Assembly (NCBI RefSeq): GCF_030687535.1
Contig: NZ_CP117437.1
Location: 2,811,501-2,875,500 of the forward strand
DNA: 64,000 nt
Direction: 5' to 3'
Source: Pseudomonas sp. FP2335
Lineage (GTDB): Bacteria > Pseudomonadota > Gammaproteobacteria > Pseudomonadales > Pseudomonadaceae
The position numbers and the translations under genes were made by a program. Every line of letters begins with the position of its first letter. Position 1 is the first letter of the stretch. Below, piece by piece: positions 38,374 through 48,491 of the stretch. The notes beneath the pieces were generated by a model, which worked only from the letters and a program-made list of their open reading frames with translations, had not been told where the DNA came from and ran no database searches.

Positions 38374-39243
38374 ATGTCGAAAACAGCCGCTATGCCAGTT
38401 CCGGTGTTCAAGCTCTACGGTGAAACCAGTGCCTGGCCGACGCCCGATTTGATTCATTGCGAATCAATCCCCGAGCGCAGCAAGCTGCACAGTTGGGAAA
38501 TCAAACCCCACCGCCACAGCGATCTGGTGCAGTTGCTGTATGTGCAGGCAGGGCGGGCGACGTTGAAGGTCGAAGAGGTGGTTAACCACATCGACTCGCC
38601 GTCCTTGCAAGTGGTGCCAGCGCTGAGCGTGCACACCTTCAAGTTTTCCGAGGACATCCAGGGGCATGTCCTCAGCCTGGCGCAGCCGCTGGTGGAACAG
38701 CTCGGCGCCGAGCTCAATAGCCCGGTGCTAACCACGGCTGCCTGCTACACCATCGGTTCCACGCACCCGTACCTGGACACATTGTTCTCGGCCATCACCC
38801 AGGAATACAGCCAGCAACATTCCCATCGAGATTCGATGCTGCACGCCTTGATCACGGCGCTGTCGATTTGGCTTAGCCGTCGCAACCTGGAGCGCCTGCC
38901 TTCGGACGCCGTGCAATTGGACCGTGGCCGTGAGCACTTGCAGGCGTTCACGCGCGCGTTAGAGCTGCGCTTTCGCGAGCATCTGCCCATCGAGCAGTAC
39001 GCGGCGATGCTAGGGATCAGCACGGCGCACCTCAATGCCCTGTGCCGACGCCTCAGCGGGCAATCGGCCTTGCAAATGGTCAATCAGCGTCTGCTGCTGG
39101 AGGCCAAGCGCGATTTGGTCTACACCACCATGACCGTCAACCAGGTGTCCGACAGCCTGGGCTTTTCGGAACCTGCGTATTTCTCGCGTTTTTTCAAGCG
39201 CAGCACCGGGCAGTCGCCCACCCAATTTCGTATCCAGCGCTAA
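38374..39243 (+). CDS. pobR: AraC-family activator of pobA
   Basis: A regulator of 289 residues, divergent from pobA. It has a cupin-type sensor with metal-like His residues (EIKPHRHSDLVQLLYVQAGRA) and two helix-turn-helix motifs (YAAMLGISTAHLNALCRRLSG; SDSLGFSEPAYFSRFFKRSTG). AraC-type PobR (also called PobC) controls pobA in Pseudomonas, unlike the IclR-type PobR of Acinetobacter. GGAGGG lies 4 bases before the ATG. In the shared gap, near-identical elements start at 38271 and 38287 (TGTTATTTTTGTG and TGTATTTTTGGTG), which could be binding half-sites. Confidence 0.9.
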   Translation: MSKTAAMPVPVFKLYGETSAWPTPDLIHCESIPERSKLHSWEIKPHRHSDLVQLLYVQAGRATLKVEEVVNHIDSPSLQVVPALSVHTFKFSEDIQGHVLSLAQPLVEQLGAELNSPVLTTAACYTIGSTHPYLDTLFSAITQEYSQQHSHRDSMLHALITALSIWLSRRNLERLPSDAVQLDRGREHLQAFTRALELRFREHLPIEQYAAMLGISTAHLNALCRRLSGQSALQMVNQRLLLEAKRDLVYTTMTVNQVSDSLGFSEPAYFSRFFKRSTGQSPTQFRIQR

Positions 39244-39276
39244 CGGATACCAGACCTCAAAGGGCAGTGAACGCCT

Positions 39277-40185
39277 GTGAACATTGACACCCGTATCAAG
39301 TTTCGCCACCTGGTGTGTTTCCTTGAAGTGTCGCGCCAGGGCAGTCTGGCGCGTGCTGCGGACAAGCTAGCAATCAGCCAGCCGGCGCTGTCCAAGACCC
39401 TCAAGGAGCTGGAAACTCTGCTGGCGACCAGCCTGTTCGTGCGCAGCAAGAAAGGCGCCGCGCTGACGGACGCTGGCGTAGCGTTTCTGCGGTACGCCGG
39501 GCCCAGCGTCATGGCGCTGCGTGAAGGGGTAAACTGTTTGCGCTCCGGCGAGCATGAGCCGGTCACCGCGCGCCTTGGCGTGCTGTCCACCGTGGAAAGC
39601 CTGTTGGTGCCGGAGGTGGTGCGCCGCCTGCACGCCCGACATCCCGCGCTGGTGGTGAGCGTGGCGACGGGGCCAAGCGCCTACCTGCTGTCCCAGCTGC
39701 GCGTCGGCGAGCTGGATCTGGTGGTTGGCCGCATGACCGACAGTCCGCAGATCCTGGGCCTGTCTTTTGAGCACTTGTACAGTGAGTCAATGACGTTAGT
39801 GGTGAGAGGCGGGCATCCATTATTGGCTGAGCCGCTGGTGCCGGAGCGCCTTGAGGACTACCCGCTGGTGCTGCCATTGGCGGGTACCACCATCCGCAAA
39901 TTCGCCGACAGCCTGTTTGTGCAGCACGGCATCAGCCCACCACGCCAGCGCTTGGAGACGTTATCCCTGACCCTGAGCCGGCGTTATGTCGAGTGCAGCG
40001 ATGCGATCTGGGTCGCGCCCTTTGACGCTGTCAGGCAAGACCTGAGTCGAGGTGAGCTGGTAGAGCTGGAATTGGGCGTGCGAGAACCCGGCGGTTCGGT
40101 GGGGCTATGCAGCAATCCTGCGCTACCCATGCCGTTGGCCGCGCAGTGGTGTGTGGCGGTGCTGCGCGAAGTGGGCCAGGCTTAG
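39277..40185 (+). CDS. pcaQ: LysR-family regulator of protocatechuate genes
   Basis: A regulator of 302 residues with a GTG start. The winged helix begins IKFRHLVCFLEVSRQGSLARAA and contains LAISQPALSKTLKELE; the rest is a LysR effector domain. The sequence and its place directly before pcaHG match PcaQ. A perfect PcaQ-type dyad stands between its stop and pcaH. PcaQ proteins respond to beta-carboxy-cis,cis-muconate, the product of the PcaHG pathway. Confidence 0.92.
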   Translation: MNIDTRIKFRHLVCFLEVSRQGSLARAADKLAISQPALSKTLKELETLLATSLFVRSKKGAALTDAGVAFLRYAGPSVMALREGVNCLRSGEHEPVTARLGVLSTVESLLVPEVVRRLHARHPALVVSVATGPSAYLLSQLRVGELDLVVGRMTDSPQILGLSFEHLYSESMTLVVRGGHPLLAEPLVPERLEDYPLVLPLAGTTIRKFADSLFVQHGISPPRQRLETLSLTLSRRYVECSDAIWVAPFDAVRQDLSRGELVELELGVREPGGSVGLCSNPALPMPLAAQWCVAVLREVGQA

Positions 40186-40198
40186 CGTGAGGACGTCT

Positions 40199-40222
40199 AT
40201 CCATAACCATCCGGTTATGGAT
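40199..40222 (+). promoter_or_regulatory. PcaQ operator
   Basis: ATCCATAACC-N4-GGTTATGGAT, with perfect 10-base arms and the spacer ATCC. It contains the ATAACC-N4-GGTTA core described for PcaQ binding in rhizobia. It lies 14 bases after the pcaQ stop and about 100 bases before pcaH, so it should control pcaHG. Confidence 0.85.
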
Positions 40223-40323
40223 GGTGGGGTTTATTTCAATATTGAATGAGGGCGTAGCTAGGGAGAATGGGGGCGCTGCCGACTGCACAGGCAGTTTCTT
40301 CCCACAATAATAAGGAAATCGAT

Positions 40324-41043
40324 ATGTCTGATGCGCACACTAGCCGCTTCGTCATTCGTGACCGTAATTGGCACCCCAAAGCCCTGGCACCTGACTACAA
40401 AACCTCAATTCTGCGTTCGCCGCGCCAGGCACTGGTGAGTATTCCCCAGTCGGTTTCGGAAACCAGCGGGCCGGACTTTTCCCACCTCAAGATGGGCCAG
40501 TACGACAACGATCTGCTGCTGAACTTCAATCAAGGTGGCTTGCCCATCGGCGAGCGCATCATCGTCGCCGGCCGGGTCTGCGACCAATACGGCAAGCCGG
40601 TGGCCAACACCTTGGTGGAGATGTGGCAAGCCAATGCCGGCGGCCGCTACCGTCACAAGAAAGACAGCTACCTGGCACCTATTGACCCCAATTTTGGCGG
40701 TGTGGGTCGCGCCATCACCGATCGCGATGGCAACTACAGTTTCCGCACGGTCAAGCCCGGCCCATACCCTTGGCGCAACGGCCCCAACGACTGGCGCCCG
40801 GCGCATATTCACTTCTCCATCAGCGGACCATCGATTGCCACGCGGCTGATCACCCAGCTGTATTTTGAAGGCGACCCGTTGATCCCGATGTGCCCGATTG
40901 TCAAGTCGATTGCCAACCCGGACGCGGTGCAAAGCCTGATCGCCAAACTCGACATGAGCATGGCCAACCCCATGGATTGCCTGGCCTATCGCTTTGATAT
41001 CGTGTTGCGCGGCCAGCGCCAGACCCACTTCGAAAACCGCTGA
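40324..41043 (+). CDS. pcaH: protocatechuate 3,4-dioxygenase beta subunit
   Basis: The iron-bearing subunit, 239 residues from the ATG at 40324 (AAGGAA upstream). The ferric ligands are recognisable: the Tyr in GGRYRHKKD, the Tyr in PGPYPWRNG and the two His in WRPAHIHFS. It opens the protocatechuate ring in the intradiol manner to give beta-carboxy-cis,cis-muconate. It is followed 13 bases later by the alpha-subunit gene. The later enzymes of the branch are not in this window and must be encoded elsewhere. Confidence 0.96.
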   Translation: MSDAHTSRFVIRDRNWHPKALAPDYKTSILRSPRQALVSIPQSVSETSGPDFSHLKMGQYDNDLLLNFNQGGLPIGERIIVAGRVCDQYGKPVANTLVEMWQANAGGRYRHKKDSYLAPIDPNFGGVGRAITDRDGNYSFRTVKPGPYPWRNGPNDWRPAHIHFSISGPSIATRLITQLYFEGDPLIPMCPIVKSIANPDAVQSLIAKLDMSMANPMDCLAYRFDIVLRGQRQTHFENR

Positions 41044-41056
41044 GGAGGCGTGCCCC

Positions 41057-41659
41057 ATGGCTATTGAACTGTTGCAGGAAACGCCTTCACAAACAGCCGG
41101 TCCGTACGTGCACATCGGCCTTGCGCTGGAAGCGGCGGGCAATGCGCCCCGCGAGCAGGAAATCTGGAACGAGATGGCAAAACCTGGCGCGCCGGGGGAG
41201 CACATTGTGCTGATCGGCAGTGTTTACGATGGCAATGGTCACTTGATCCGCGACTCGTTCCTGGAACTCTGGCAGGCCGACCACGCTGGCGTTTACGACG
41301 CCGAATTTAACCTGGAAAAACCGTTCAACGGTTTTGGCCGAACGGCCACCACCGACAGCGGCGAGTGGACGGTCAACACCATCAAACCTGGCACTGTGAA
41401 CAACGCAGCAGGCGTGCCGATGGCGCCGCACGTCAACGTCTCTCTGTTTGCGCGCGGCATCAATATTCACTTGCACACGCGCCTGTATTTCGAGGATGAA
41501 GCGCAGGCTAACGCGGTTGACCCGGTGTTGAACCTGATCGAGCAACCGCAGCGCCGCGAAACGCTGATCGCCAAGCGTTGTACGGTGGAGGGCAAGTTGG
41601 CTTATCGTTTTGACATCCGCGTACAAGGCGAGCTGGAGACGGTTTTTTTCGACTTTTAA
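41057..41659 (+). CDS. pcaG: protocatechuate 3,4-dioxygenase alpha subunit
   Basis: The partner subunit, 200 residues from the ATG at 41057; the GAGGAG ribosome site overlaps the pcaH stop. The fold matches pcaH but the iron ligands are absent, as expected: the region equivalent to PAHIHFS reads APHVNVSLF. The terminus ELETVFFDF is typical. With PcaH it forms the large (alpha-beta-iron) oligomer in the cytoplasm. Confidence 0.95.
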   Translation: MAIELLQETPSQTAGPYVHIGLALEAAGNAPREQEIWNEMAKPGAPGEHIVLIGSVYDGNGHLIRDSFLELWQADHAGVYDAEFNLEKPFNGFGRTATTDSGEWTVNTIKPGTVNNAAGVPMAPHVNVSLFARGINIHLHTRLYFEDEAQANAVDPVLNLIEQPQRRETLIAKRCTVEGKLAYRFDIRVQGELETVFFDF

Positions 41660-41685
41660 CCTGGTTCGGCGAACAGCGCGCCTGA

Positions 41686-41823
41686 CCATCCATTTGAGAA
41701 TTTCGTGAATGAAATGCTTAAGTGGATGGGCAGGCGCACGTCTGTATGGCGCATGCTATTTTTCGTACTCTCCCGGTTTCAAAGGCTCAAATACCCGTCC
41801 TACGTCTTGGCATGTGAATTGAT
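41686..41823 (+). promoter_or_regulatory. candidate sigma-54 promoter and upstream dyad
   Basis: The 236-base gap before the aldehyde dehydrogenase is unusually AT-rich and has no gene. At 41807-41823 the sequence TTGGCATG-N4-TTGAT resembles the -24/-12 element (TTGGCACG-N4-TTGCT) with two mismatches, one of them in the -12 GC. About 80-120 bases upstream is a dyad CCATCCATTTGAG (41686-41698) / CTTAAGTGGATGG (41717-41729), 11 of 13 matching, a fit for an enhancer site. The nearby sigma-54 regulator gene (44317) makes this combination plausible. Confidence 0.4.
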
Positions 41824-41895
41824 AGGAGAACAGGGCAGTTGGACCGTTCAAGTGTGTACCCCTCATTTCGGGGCTAGACCAATAAGAGGTTTTTC

Positions 41896-43371
41896 ATGAC
41901 TCACCTTGCCGAAAAATTCCCTGTCTTCAACCAACAATTCATTGGCGGCCACTGGCGTGACGGCCGCGATGGCAGTGTGTTGCTGGTACACAATCCGTTC
42001 GATGGCAGCCTGCTGACCGAGATTGTCCAGGCTGACCGCGACGACCTGGATGAGGCCTACCGCAAAGCCGCCGAGGCGCAAAAGCAATGGGCCGCCACCG
42101 GCCCCGCCGCTCGGGCCGCAGTGATGCACAAGGTGGTGCAGATCTTTGATCAGCGCCGCGAAGAAATCATCGACTGGATCATCCGCGAGTCCGGCAGCAC
42201 CCGACTTAAAGCACAAATCGAATGGGGTGCGGCACGCGGCATTACCTTGGAATCGGCATCCTTCCCGGCCCGCGTGCATGGGCGGATTTTGCCGTCCAAC
42301 GTGCCCGGCAAAGAGAATCGCGTCTACCGCGAACCGCTGGGTGTGGTCGGGGTGATCAGCCCGTGGAACTTCCCGTTGCACCTGAGCCAGCGTTCGGTGG
42401 CTCCGGCACTTGCTTTGGGCAATGCGGTGGTGATCAAACCCGCGAGCGACACACCGGTCACTGGTGGCCTGCTGCTGGCGCGGATCTACGAAGAAGCCGG
42501 GCTGCCGGCCGGTTTACTCAGTGTGGTGGTGGGTTCAGGCGCCAAAATTGGCGATGCGTTCGTGGCCCACGAGGTGCCGACATTCATTTCCTTCACCGGC
42601 TCCACCCCGGTGGGCTTGAACATTGGTCGGTTGGCCAGCGGTGGCGAGCATCTCAAGCATGTCGCGTTAGAATTGGGCGGTAACAGCCCGTTCGTGGTGC
42701 TGGCAGATGCTGACCTGGAACAGGCGGTAAATGCCGCAGTGATGGGCAAGTTCCTGCATCAGGGGCAGATCTGCATGGCGATCAACCGCATCATCGTGGA
42801 AGACGGTCTCTATGACGCGTTCGTGGCGCGTTACGCCGAGCGCGTGCGCACGCTTAAGGTCGGCAACCCTGACGAAGCCGACACCGTGATCGGGCCAATC
42901 ATCAACGCCAAACAATTGCAGGGGCTGGTGGCAAAAATCGGGCGCGCCAAGGAGGAGGGCGCGCGCGTAGTGGTGGAAGGAGAGGTGCTAGGCCAATTGC
43001 TGCCGCCCCATGTGTTTGCCGATGTCACCCACGATATGGAAATTGCTCGCGAAGAGATCTTCGGGCCCTTGGTTGGTATCCAGCGCGCTCGGGATGAAGA
43101 TCATGCCCTGGCGTTGGCCAATGACAGCGAATTCGGCCTGTCCAGCGCGGTGTTCAGCGGCGACCTGGAGCGCGGTGCGCGCTTCGCCCGCCAGATCACG
43201 GCGGGCATGACCCACGTCAACGATATCCCGGTCAACGACGAAGCCCACGCGCCATTCGGCGGCGAGAAAAACTCCGGGCTGGGGCGCTTCAATGGCGACT
43301 GGGCCATCGAGGAATTCACCACCGATCACTGGATCAGCGTTCAGCACAGCCCACGTCAGTACCCTTTTTAA
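41896..43371 (+). CDS. aldehyde dehydrogenase, benzaldehyde/vanillin type
   Basis: An aldehyde dehydrogenase of 491 residues, a close paralogue of the enzyme at 28338. The catalytic Cys is in [13 protein letters not shown] and the Glu in [11 protein letters not shown]. It is 22 bases before a coniferyl-alcohol-dehydrogenase-type SDR, so the pair may oxidise an aromatic alcohol to its acid in two steps. In contrast to the mdlC-linked copy, the likely control is by the sigma-54 regulator downstream. The exact aldehyde (benzaldehyde, vanillin or coniferaldehyde) is not resolvable. Confidence 0.88.
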   Translation: MTHLAEKFPVFNQQFIGGHWRDGRDGSVLLVHNPFDGSLLTEIVQADRDDLDEAYRKAAEAQKQWAATGPAARAAVMHKVVQIFDQRREEIIDWIIRESGSTRLKAQIEWGAARGITLESASFPARVHGRILPSNVPGKENRVYREPLGVVGVISPWNFPLHLSQRSVAPALALGNAVVIKPASDTPVTGGLLLARIYEEAGLPAGLLSVVVGSGAKIGDAFVAHEVPTFISFTGSTPVGLNIGRLASGGEHLKHVALELGGNSPFVVLADADLEQAVNAAVMGKFLHQGQICMAINRIIVEDGLYDAFVARYAERVRTLKVGNPDEADTVIGPIINAKQLQGLVAKIGRAKEEGARVVVEGEVLGQLLPPHVFADVTHDMEIAREEIFGPLVGIQRARDEDHALALANDSEFGLSSAVFSGDLERGARFARQITAGMTHVNDIPVNDEAHAPFGGEKNSGLGRFNGDWAIEEFTTDHWISVQHSPRQYPF

Positions 43372-43392
43372 GCCCTGCGCCGGAGAGTTTTC

Positions 43393-44166
43393 ATGTTGAA
43401 CAATAAAACGCTGGTCATCACCGGGGTGTCTTCCGGTATTGGTGAAGAAACCGCACGTATCGCCCGCGAGCAAGGTGCACGGGTGATTGGGGTGGACATC
43501 AACCCACCCAAGGTGGAGGTCGATCAGTTTATCCAGGCGGACCTTTCCTCTCAGGAGTCGATCGATGCCTTGCTCGCGCAACTGCCTCGGGGTATCGACG
43601 GCCTGGCAAATATCGCCGGTCTGCCGCCAACCCAAAACGCCGAGCGGGTGATCAAGGTCAACCTGGTCGGTCTCAAGTATCTGACCCTGAGGCTACTGCC
43701 CAAACTTGCGGATAACGCCTCTATCGTCAACCTGGCCTCTCTGGCCGGCGCGGGCTGGCCAGACGCCGTGGCGAGCATCAAGGCCGCTGAAAGCCTGAGC
43801 TTTGCCGATACAGCAGCTTTCTGTGAGCAGCACGAGATTATCGGCCCGCGCAGCTATTTCTTCTCCAAGGAAGCCTTGATCGCCTGGACCCTGCAAAACC
43901 GCTGGACCTGGCGCGAGCGCGGGATTCGCATGAATGCAGTCAGCCCTGGCCCGGTGGACACACCGATTCTCAAGGACTTCATCGAGACCCTCGGTGCCCG
44001 TGCCGAGGAAGACATGAAAACCATGGATCGCCCAGGCCGGGCCACGGATATCGCGCCAGTGGTGGCGTTTTTGCTTAGCGACGGTTCGCGCTGGATGCGC
44101 GGCACCAACCTGGCCGTAGACGGCGGTATGCACTCGCACATCCTCGCTTCTGGCCACGGCTTGTAA
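43393..44166 (+). CDS. calA: SDR-family coniferyl-alcohol dehydrogenase
   Basis: A short-chain dehydrogenase of 257 residues. The cofactor motif is ITGVSSGIGEETARIARE. The catalytic Tyr-Lys appears in the family form SYFFSKEALIAW, with the Ser in VNLASLAGAG. The long insertion between Ser and Tyr (AVASIKAAESLSFADTAAFC) is typical of CalA/3-alpha-HSD-like enzymes. The name follows similarity to coniferyl alcohol dehydrogenase; benzyl-type alcohols are an alternative in this cluster. Confidence 0.82.
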   Translation: MLNNKTLVITGVSSGIGEETARIAREQGARVIGVDINPPKVEVDQFIQADLSSQESIDALLAQLPRGIDGLANIAGLPPTQNAERVIKVNLVGLKYLTLRLLPKLADNASIVNLASLAGAGWPDAVASIKAAESLSFADTAAFCEQHEIIGPRSYFFSKEALIAWTLQNRWTWRERGIRMNAVSPGPVDTPILKDFIETLGARAEEDMKTMDRPGRATDIAPVVAFLLSDGSRWMRGTNLAVDGGMHSHILASGHGL

Positions 44167-44175
44167 CGGAATAAG

Positions 44176-44216
44176 CAGCGTCTTGACTGTTCGATTACCG
44201 AACACTCAAGACGCTG
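44176..44216 (+). terminator. long stem-loop after calA
   Basis: CAGCGTCTTGA-C-TGTTCG and its complement form an 18-bp stem with one mismatch around the loop ATTAC. It starts 10 bases after the stop. There is no T-run, so it is either a factor-assisted terminator or an mRNA-stabilising hairpin at the end of the aldehyde-dehydrogenase/calA transcript. Confidence 0.55.
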
Positions 44217-44316
44217 TCGCCTAGGCAGTTGCTGCGGCGGATGGGACTATTGCGCCCATCCATCTCCACTGTTTGTCGCACCCGGTACGGGGGCGGCAAG
44301 CGTCAGGAACGCCGTG

Positions 44317-46086
44317 ATGATCTCGCCGAACATAAGTAATCCAGGCGCCTGCGTGCCTGACCTGCTGAGCGATCCTCAGGATCATCTCACCCTCGGGCAT
44401 GTGCCCACTCTTGAACAACTCGCTGAAACCGTTGCCTTCGCCCCGCAAGACGGCAGCATCTGGCTGTGCGGCCAGCGCGTCATGCTGATGCACAGTCTTG
44501 CGCTGGGAGCGTTGCGCCGCGAATTGACCGAGACCATCGGCCTGGACAAAACCCGTGGGTTATTCACCCGATTAGGCTGGATGGCGGGCGCGCGCGATGC
44601 GCAGTTGGTCAGCGAACGCTGGCCGGAAGGCGACCACGCGGCGCTGTTTTCGGCCGGTCCACGCCTGCATTCACTGCAAGGGCTGGTGAAAAACGAGGTG
44701 GTGCGTTTTGAATTCGACAATGCCAACCAGCACTTTTATGCCGAGTTTCTCTGGCACAACTCTATCGAAGACGACAGCCATATTGCCGCCCATGGCATCG
44801 GTAGCGAGTCGGCGTGCTGGATGCAGATTGGTTATGCCAGTGGTTACGCCTCGACATTGCTGGGGCGCTTGATTGTCTATCGTGAAGTCGAATGCCGCTC
44901 CACTGGGCACAGCCAATGTCGGATCATCGGCAAACCAGCGCAGCAATGGCCGGACGTACAAGGCGATCTGGATCACTTCAATGCCGAAGACTTCCTCAAT
45001 CGCAGTGCCTATACGGGGAGTGACGAGCCAGGCGACAGTGAGGATGCCAGGCACATGGTCGGTGTTTCATCGGCCTTCACCGCCGCGTGCCACATGCTGC
45101 GGCGGGTGGCTTCGACCCAGGCCACGGTATTGTTCACCGGTGAGTCGGGTGTCGGCAAAGAACTGTTCGCTCACCGCCTCTATACGCTAGGTCCGCGCAG
45201 CAAGAAGCCGTTCATTGCGCTCAACTGCGCCACCTTGCCCGAAAACCTGGTGGAGTCGGAGTTGTTCGGCGTCGAGCGCGGCGCATTCACCGGGGCAGAC
45301 CGCTCGCGCAGTGGGCGCTTTGAACGGGCCGATGGCGGCACGCTGTTTCTTGATGAAATCACCACCCTCAGCTTGGCTTCCCAAGGCAAATTGCTGCGCG
45401 TGCTTCAGGAAGGGGAGATTGAACGGGTCGGCGGCAGTAAGCTGATTCCGGTCGATGTTCGGGTTGTGGCAGCGACCAATCTTGACCTGCTGGAAGAGGT
45501 CAAGGCCGGGCGTTTTCGTGAGGACTTGTACTACCGACTGAACGTCTACCCGATTCATTTGCCACCGCTGCGCGAACGGCGCGATGACATTCCGTTGCTG
45601 ATGAATCACTTTCTGCGCAGGTTTTGCCAGCGTCATGGCCGTACGGTCAGCGGCTTTACCAGCCGACTGGTGAACGCCTTTTTGGCACATCCGTTCGCGG
45701 GGAATATCCGTGAGCTGCAAAACCTGATCGAGCGCGGTGTCATCAGTGCCCAAGACCATGAGCTGATGGATATCCATCACTTGGCGCTGGGCGCCAGCAA
45801 CCCCCTCAACGAGGCGATTGGCCTCAATGCCCACGGGCATTTGGCGATGACGCCGGCGCCTGCCGTGGCTACGGTGAGACCTGCGAAGTCTGAGGGTGAG
45901 CCGCCGTTAAGGCGCCTGGCTGATTTCCTGAGAGGTGAGCCAGTGGTGCTTGGCTCCTCGCTTGAAGAACTCCAACGCTCGCTGGTGGACACTGCCATGC
46001 AGCGCAGCCAGGGCAACTACACGGTGGCCGCGCAAATGCTGGGGATGACCCGGGCGCAATTGAGCTATCGGGTCAAGGGGCGCTAG
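44317..46086 (+). CDS. XylR/DmpR-type sigma-54-dependent activator
   Basis: An activator of 589 residues. The domains are an N-terminal XylR_N sensor (about 20-130), a V4R domain (about 145-205, with HSQCRIIG), an AAA+ domain with Walker A GESGVGKELFAHRLY, the sigma-54 contact loop GAFTGAD, and Walker B-like TLFLDEITTL. The C-terminal Fis-type helix-turn-helix is NYTVAAQMLGMTRAQLSYRVK. Most relatives have GESGTGKE, so Val at that place is unusual but conservative. XylR_N-V4R proteins bind an aromatic effector directly. The target is probably the aldehyde dehydrogenase/calA operon just upstream. Confidence 0.92.
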   Translation: MISPNISNPGACVPDLLSDPQDHLTLGHVPTLEQLAETVAFAPQDGSIWLCGQRVMLMHSLALGALRRELTETIGLDKTRGLFTRLGWMAGARDAQLVSERWPEGDHAALFSAGPRLHSLQGLVKNEVVRFEFDNANQHFYAEFLWHNSIEDDSHIAAHGIGSESACWMQIGYASGYASTLLGRLIVYREVECRSTGHSQCRIIGKPAQQWPDVQGDLDHFNAEDFLNRSAYTGSDEPGDSEDARHMVGVSSAFTAACHMLRRVASTQATVLFTGESGVGKELFAHRLYTLGPRSKKPFIALNCATLPENLVESELFGVERGAFTGADRSRSGRFERADGGTLFLDEITTLSLASQGKLLRVLQEGEIERVGGSKLIPVDVRVVAATNLDLLEEVKAGRFREDLYYRLNVYPIHLPPLRERRDDIPLLMNHFLRRFCQRHGRTVSGFTSRLVNAFLAHPFAGNIRELQNLIERGVISAQDHELMDIHHLALGASNPLNEAIGLNAHGHLAMTPAPAVATVRPAKSEGEPPLRRLADFLRGEPVVLGSSLEELQRSLVDTAMQRSQGNYTVAAQMLGMTRAQLSYRVKGR

Positions 46087-46137
46087 ATCGATGAATTCCC
46101 GATTTTTAATAACAGAGTGATATTTGCTTATTACATA

Positions 46138-46193
46138 CAGATCAGATTACTGACCGCATTGATAGCTCTTAGGCTAATCTGATCTGCTTTTTT
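46138..46193 (+). terminator. intrinsic terminator with long loop
   Basis: CAGATCAGATTA (46138-46149) pairs perfectly with TAATCTGATCTG (46175-46186), followed by CTTTTTT. The loop of 25 bases is longer than usual. It lies about 50 bases after the sigma-54 regulator and 100 before cysI, so it separates the two units. The remaining gap up to 46293 shows nothing else I can support. Confidence 0.75.
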
Positions 46194-46293
46194 ATCAATA
46201 ATGTGAATCTGTTTCAGTGCATGGCATCGGAGGATAGTGCTCGGCATCGAATCTGCCCCGTAAAGAGGGCAGGCGCTGATGAGGCCTATGACG

Positions 46294-47963
<1,670 letters not shown>

Positions 47964-47967
<4 letters not shown>

Positions 47968-48467
47968 ATAACCTGCTCAAACTGGGGGAAGATGCTGCGT
48001 ACCTGGCCCTCGATGATGCCTGGACGCTGATTCGCGACCAGGACGGTGAGCTGCCGTCGGGCCCTTTGATTCTGTCTCTGGCACGCTGGCTGGCGTATCA
48101 GGCCACACAACCGCTGCACCGGATGAGCCTGCACGGCGTGTGGTTGGGCCCGGACGACGAGTTGGACGACCTTGCCCCCTGGCTCTACCTAGTGCCGATG
48201 ATCGCTTTGGATTTTCCGAGCTTTCGCGACGGCCGCGCCTACAGCCAAGCCTACCTGTTGCGCACACGCATGGGCTGGGAGGGCGAGTTGCGCGCAATTG
48301 GCGACGTATTGCGTGATCAGCTCAGCCATATGCGCCAATGCGGCTTCACCAGCTTCGCCATTCGCGAAGACAAATCCGCTGAAGACGCTCTCAAGGGACT
48401 GAGTGGCATGAGCGTGTTGTATGGACGTTCCGTTATCGAGCCGCGGCCGTTGTTTCGCCGGCGCTGA
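47964..48467 (+). CDS. DUF934 protein, CysI partner
   Basis: A protein of 167 residues whose ATG overlaps the cysI stop (ATGA). It has the DUF934 pattern (APWLYLVPMIALDFPSFRDG, RTRMGWEGELRAIGDVLRDQL). Proteins of this family almost always follow cysI in proteobacteria and are thought to support sulfite reduction, perhaps as an electron-transfer or assembly factor; the biochemical role is not established. Confidence 0.88.
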
Positions 48468-48491
48468 GTCACTTTCTATTCGAGGTTGCCC

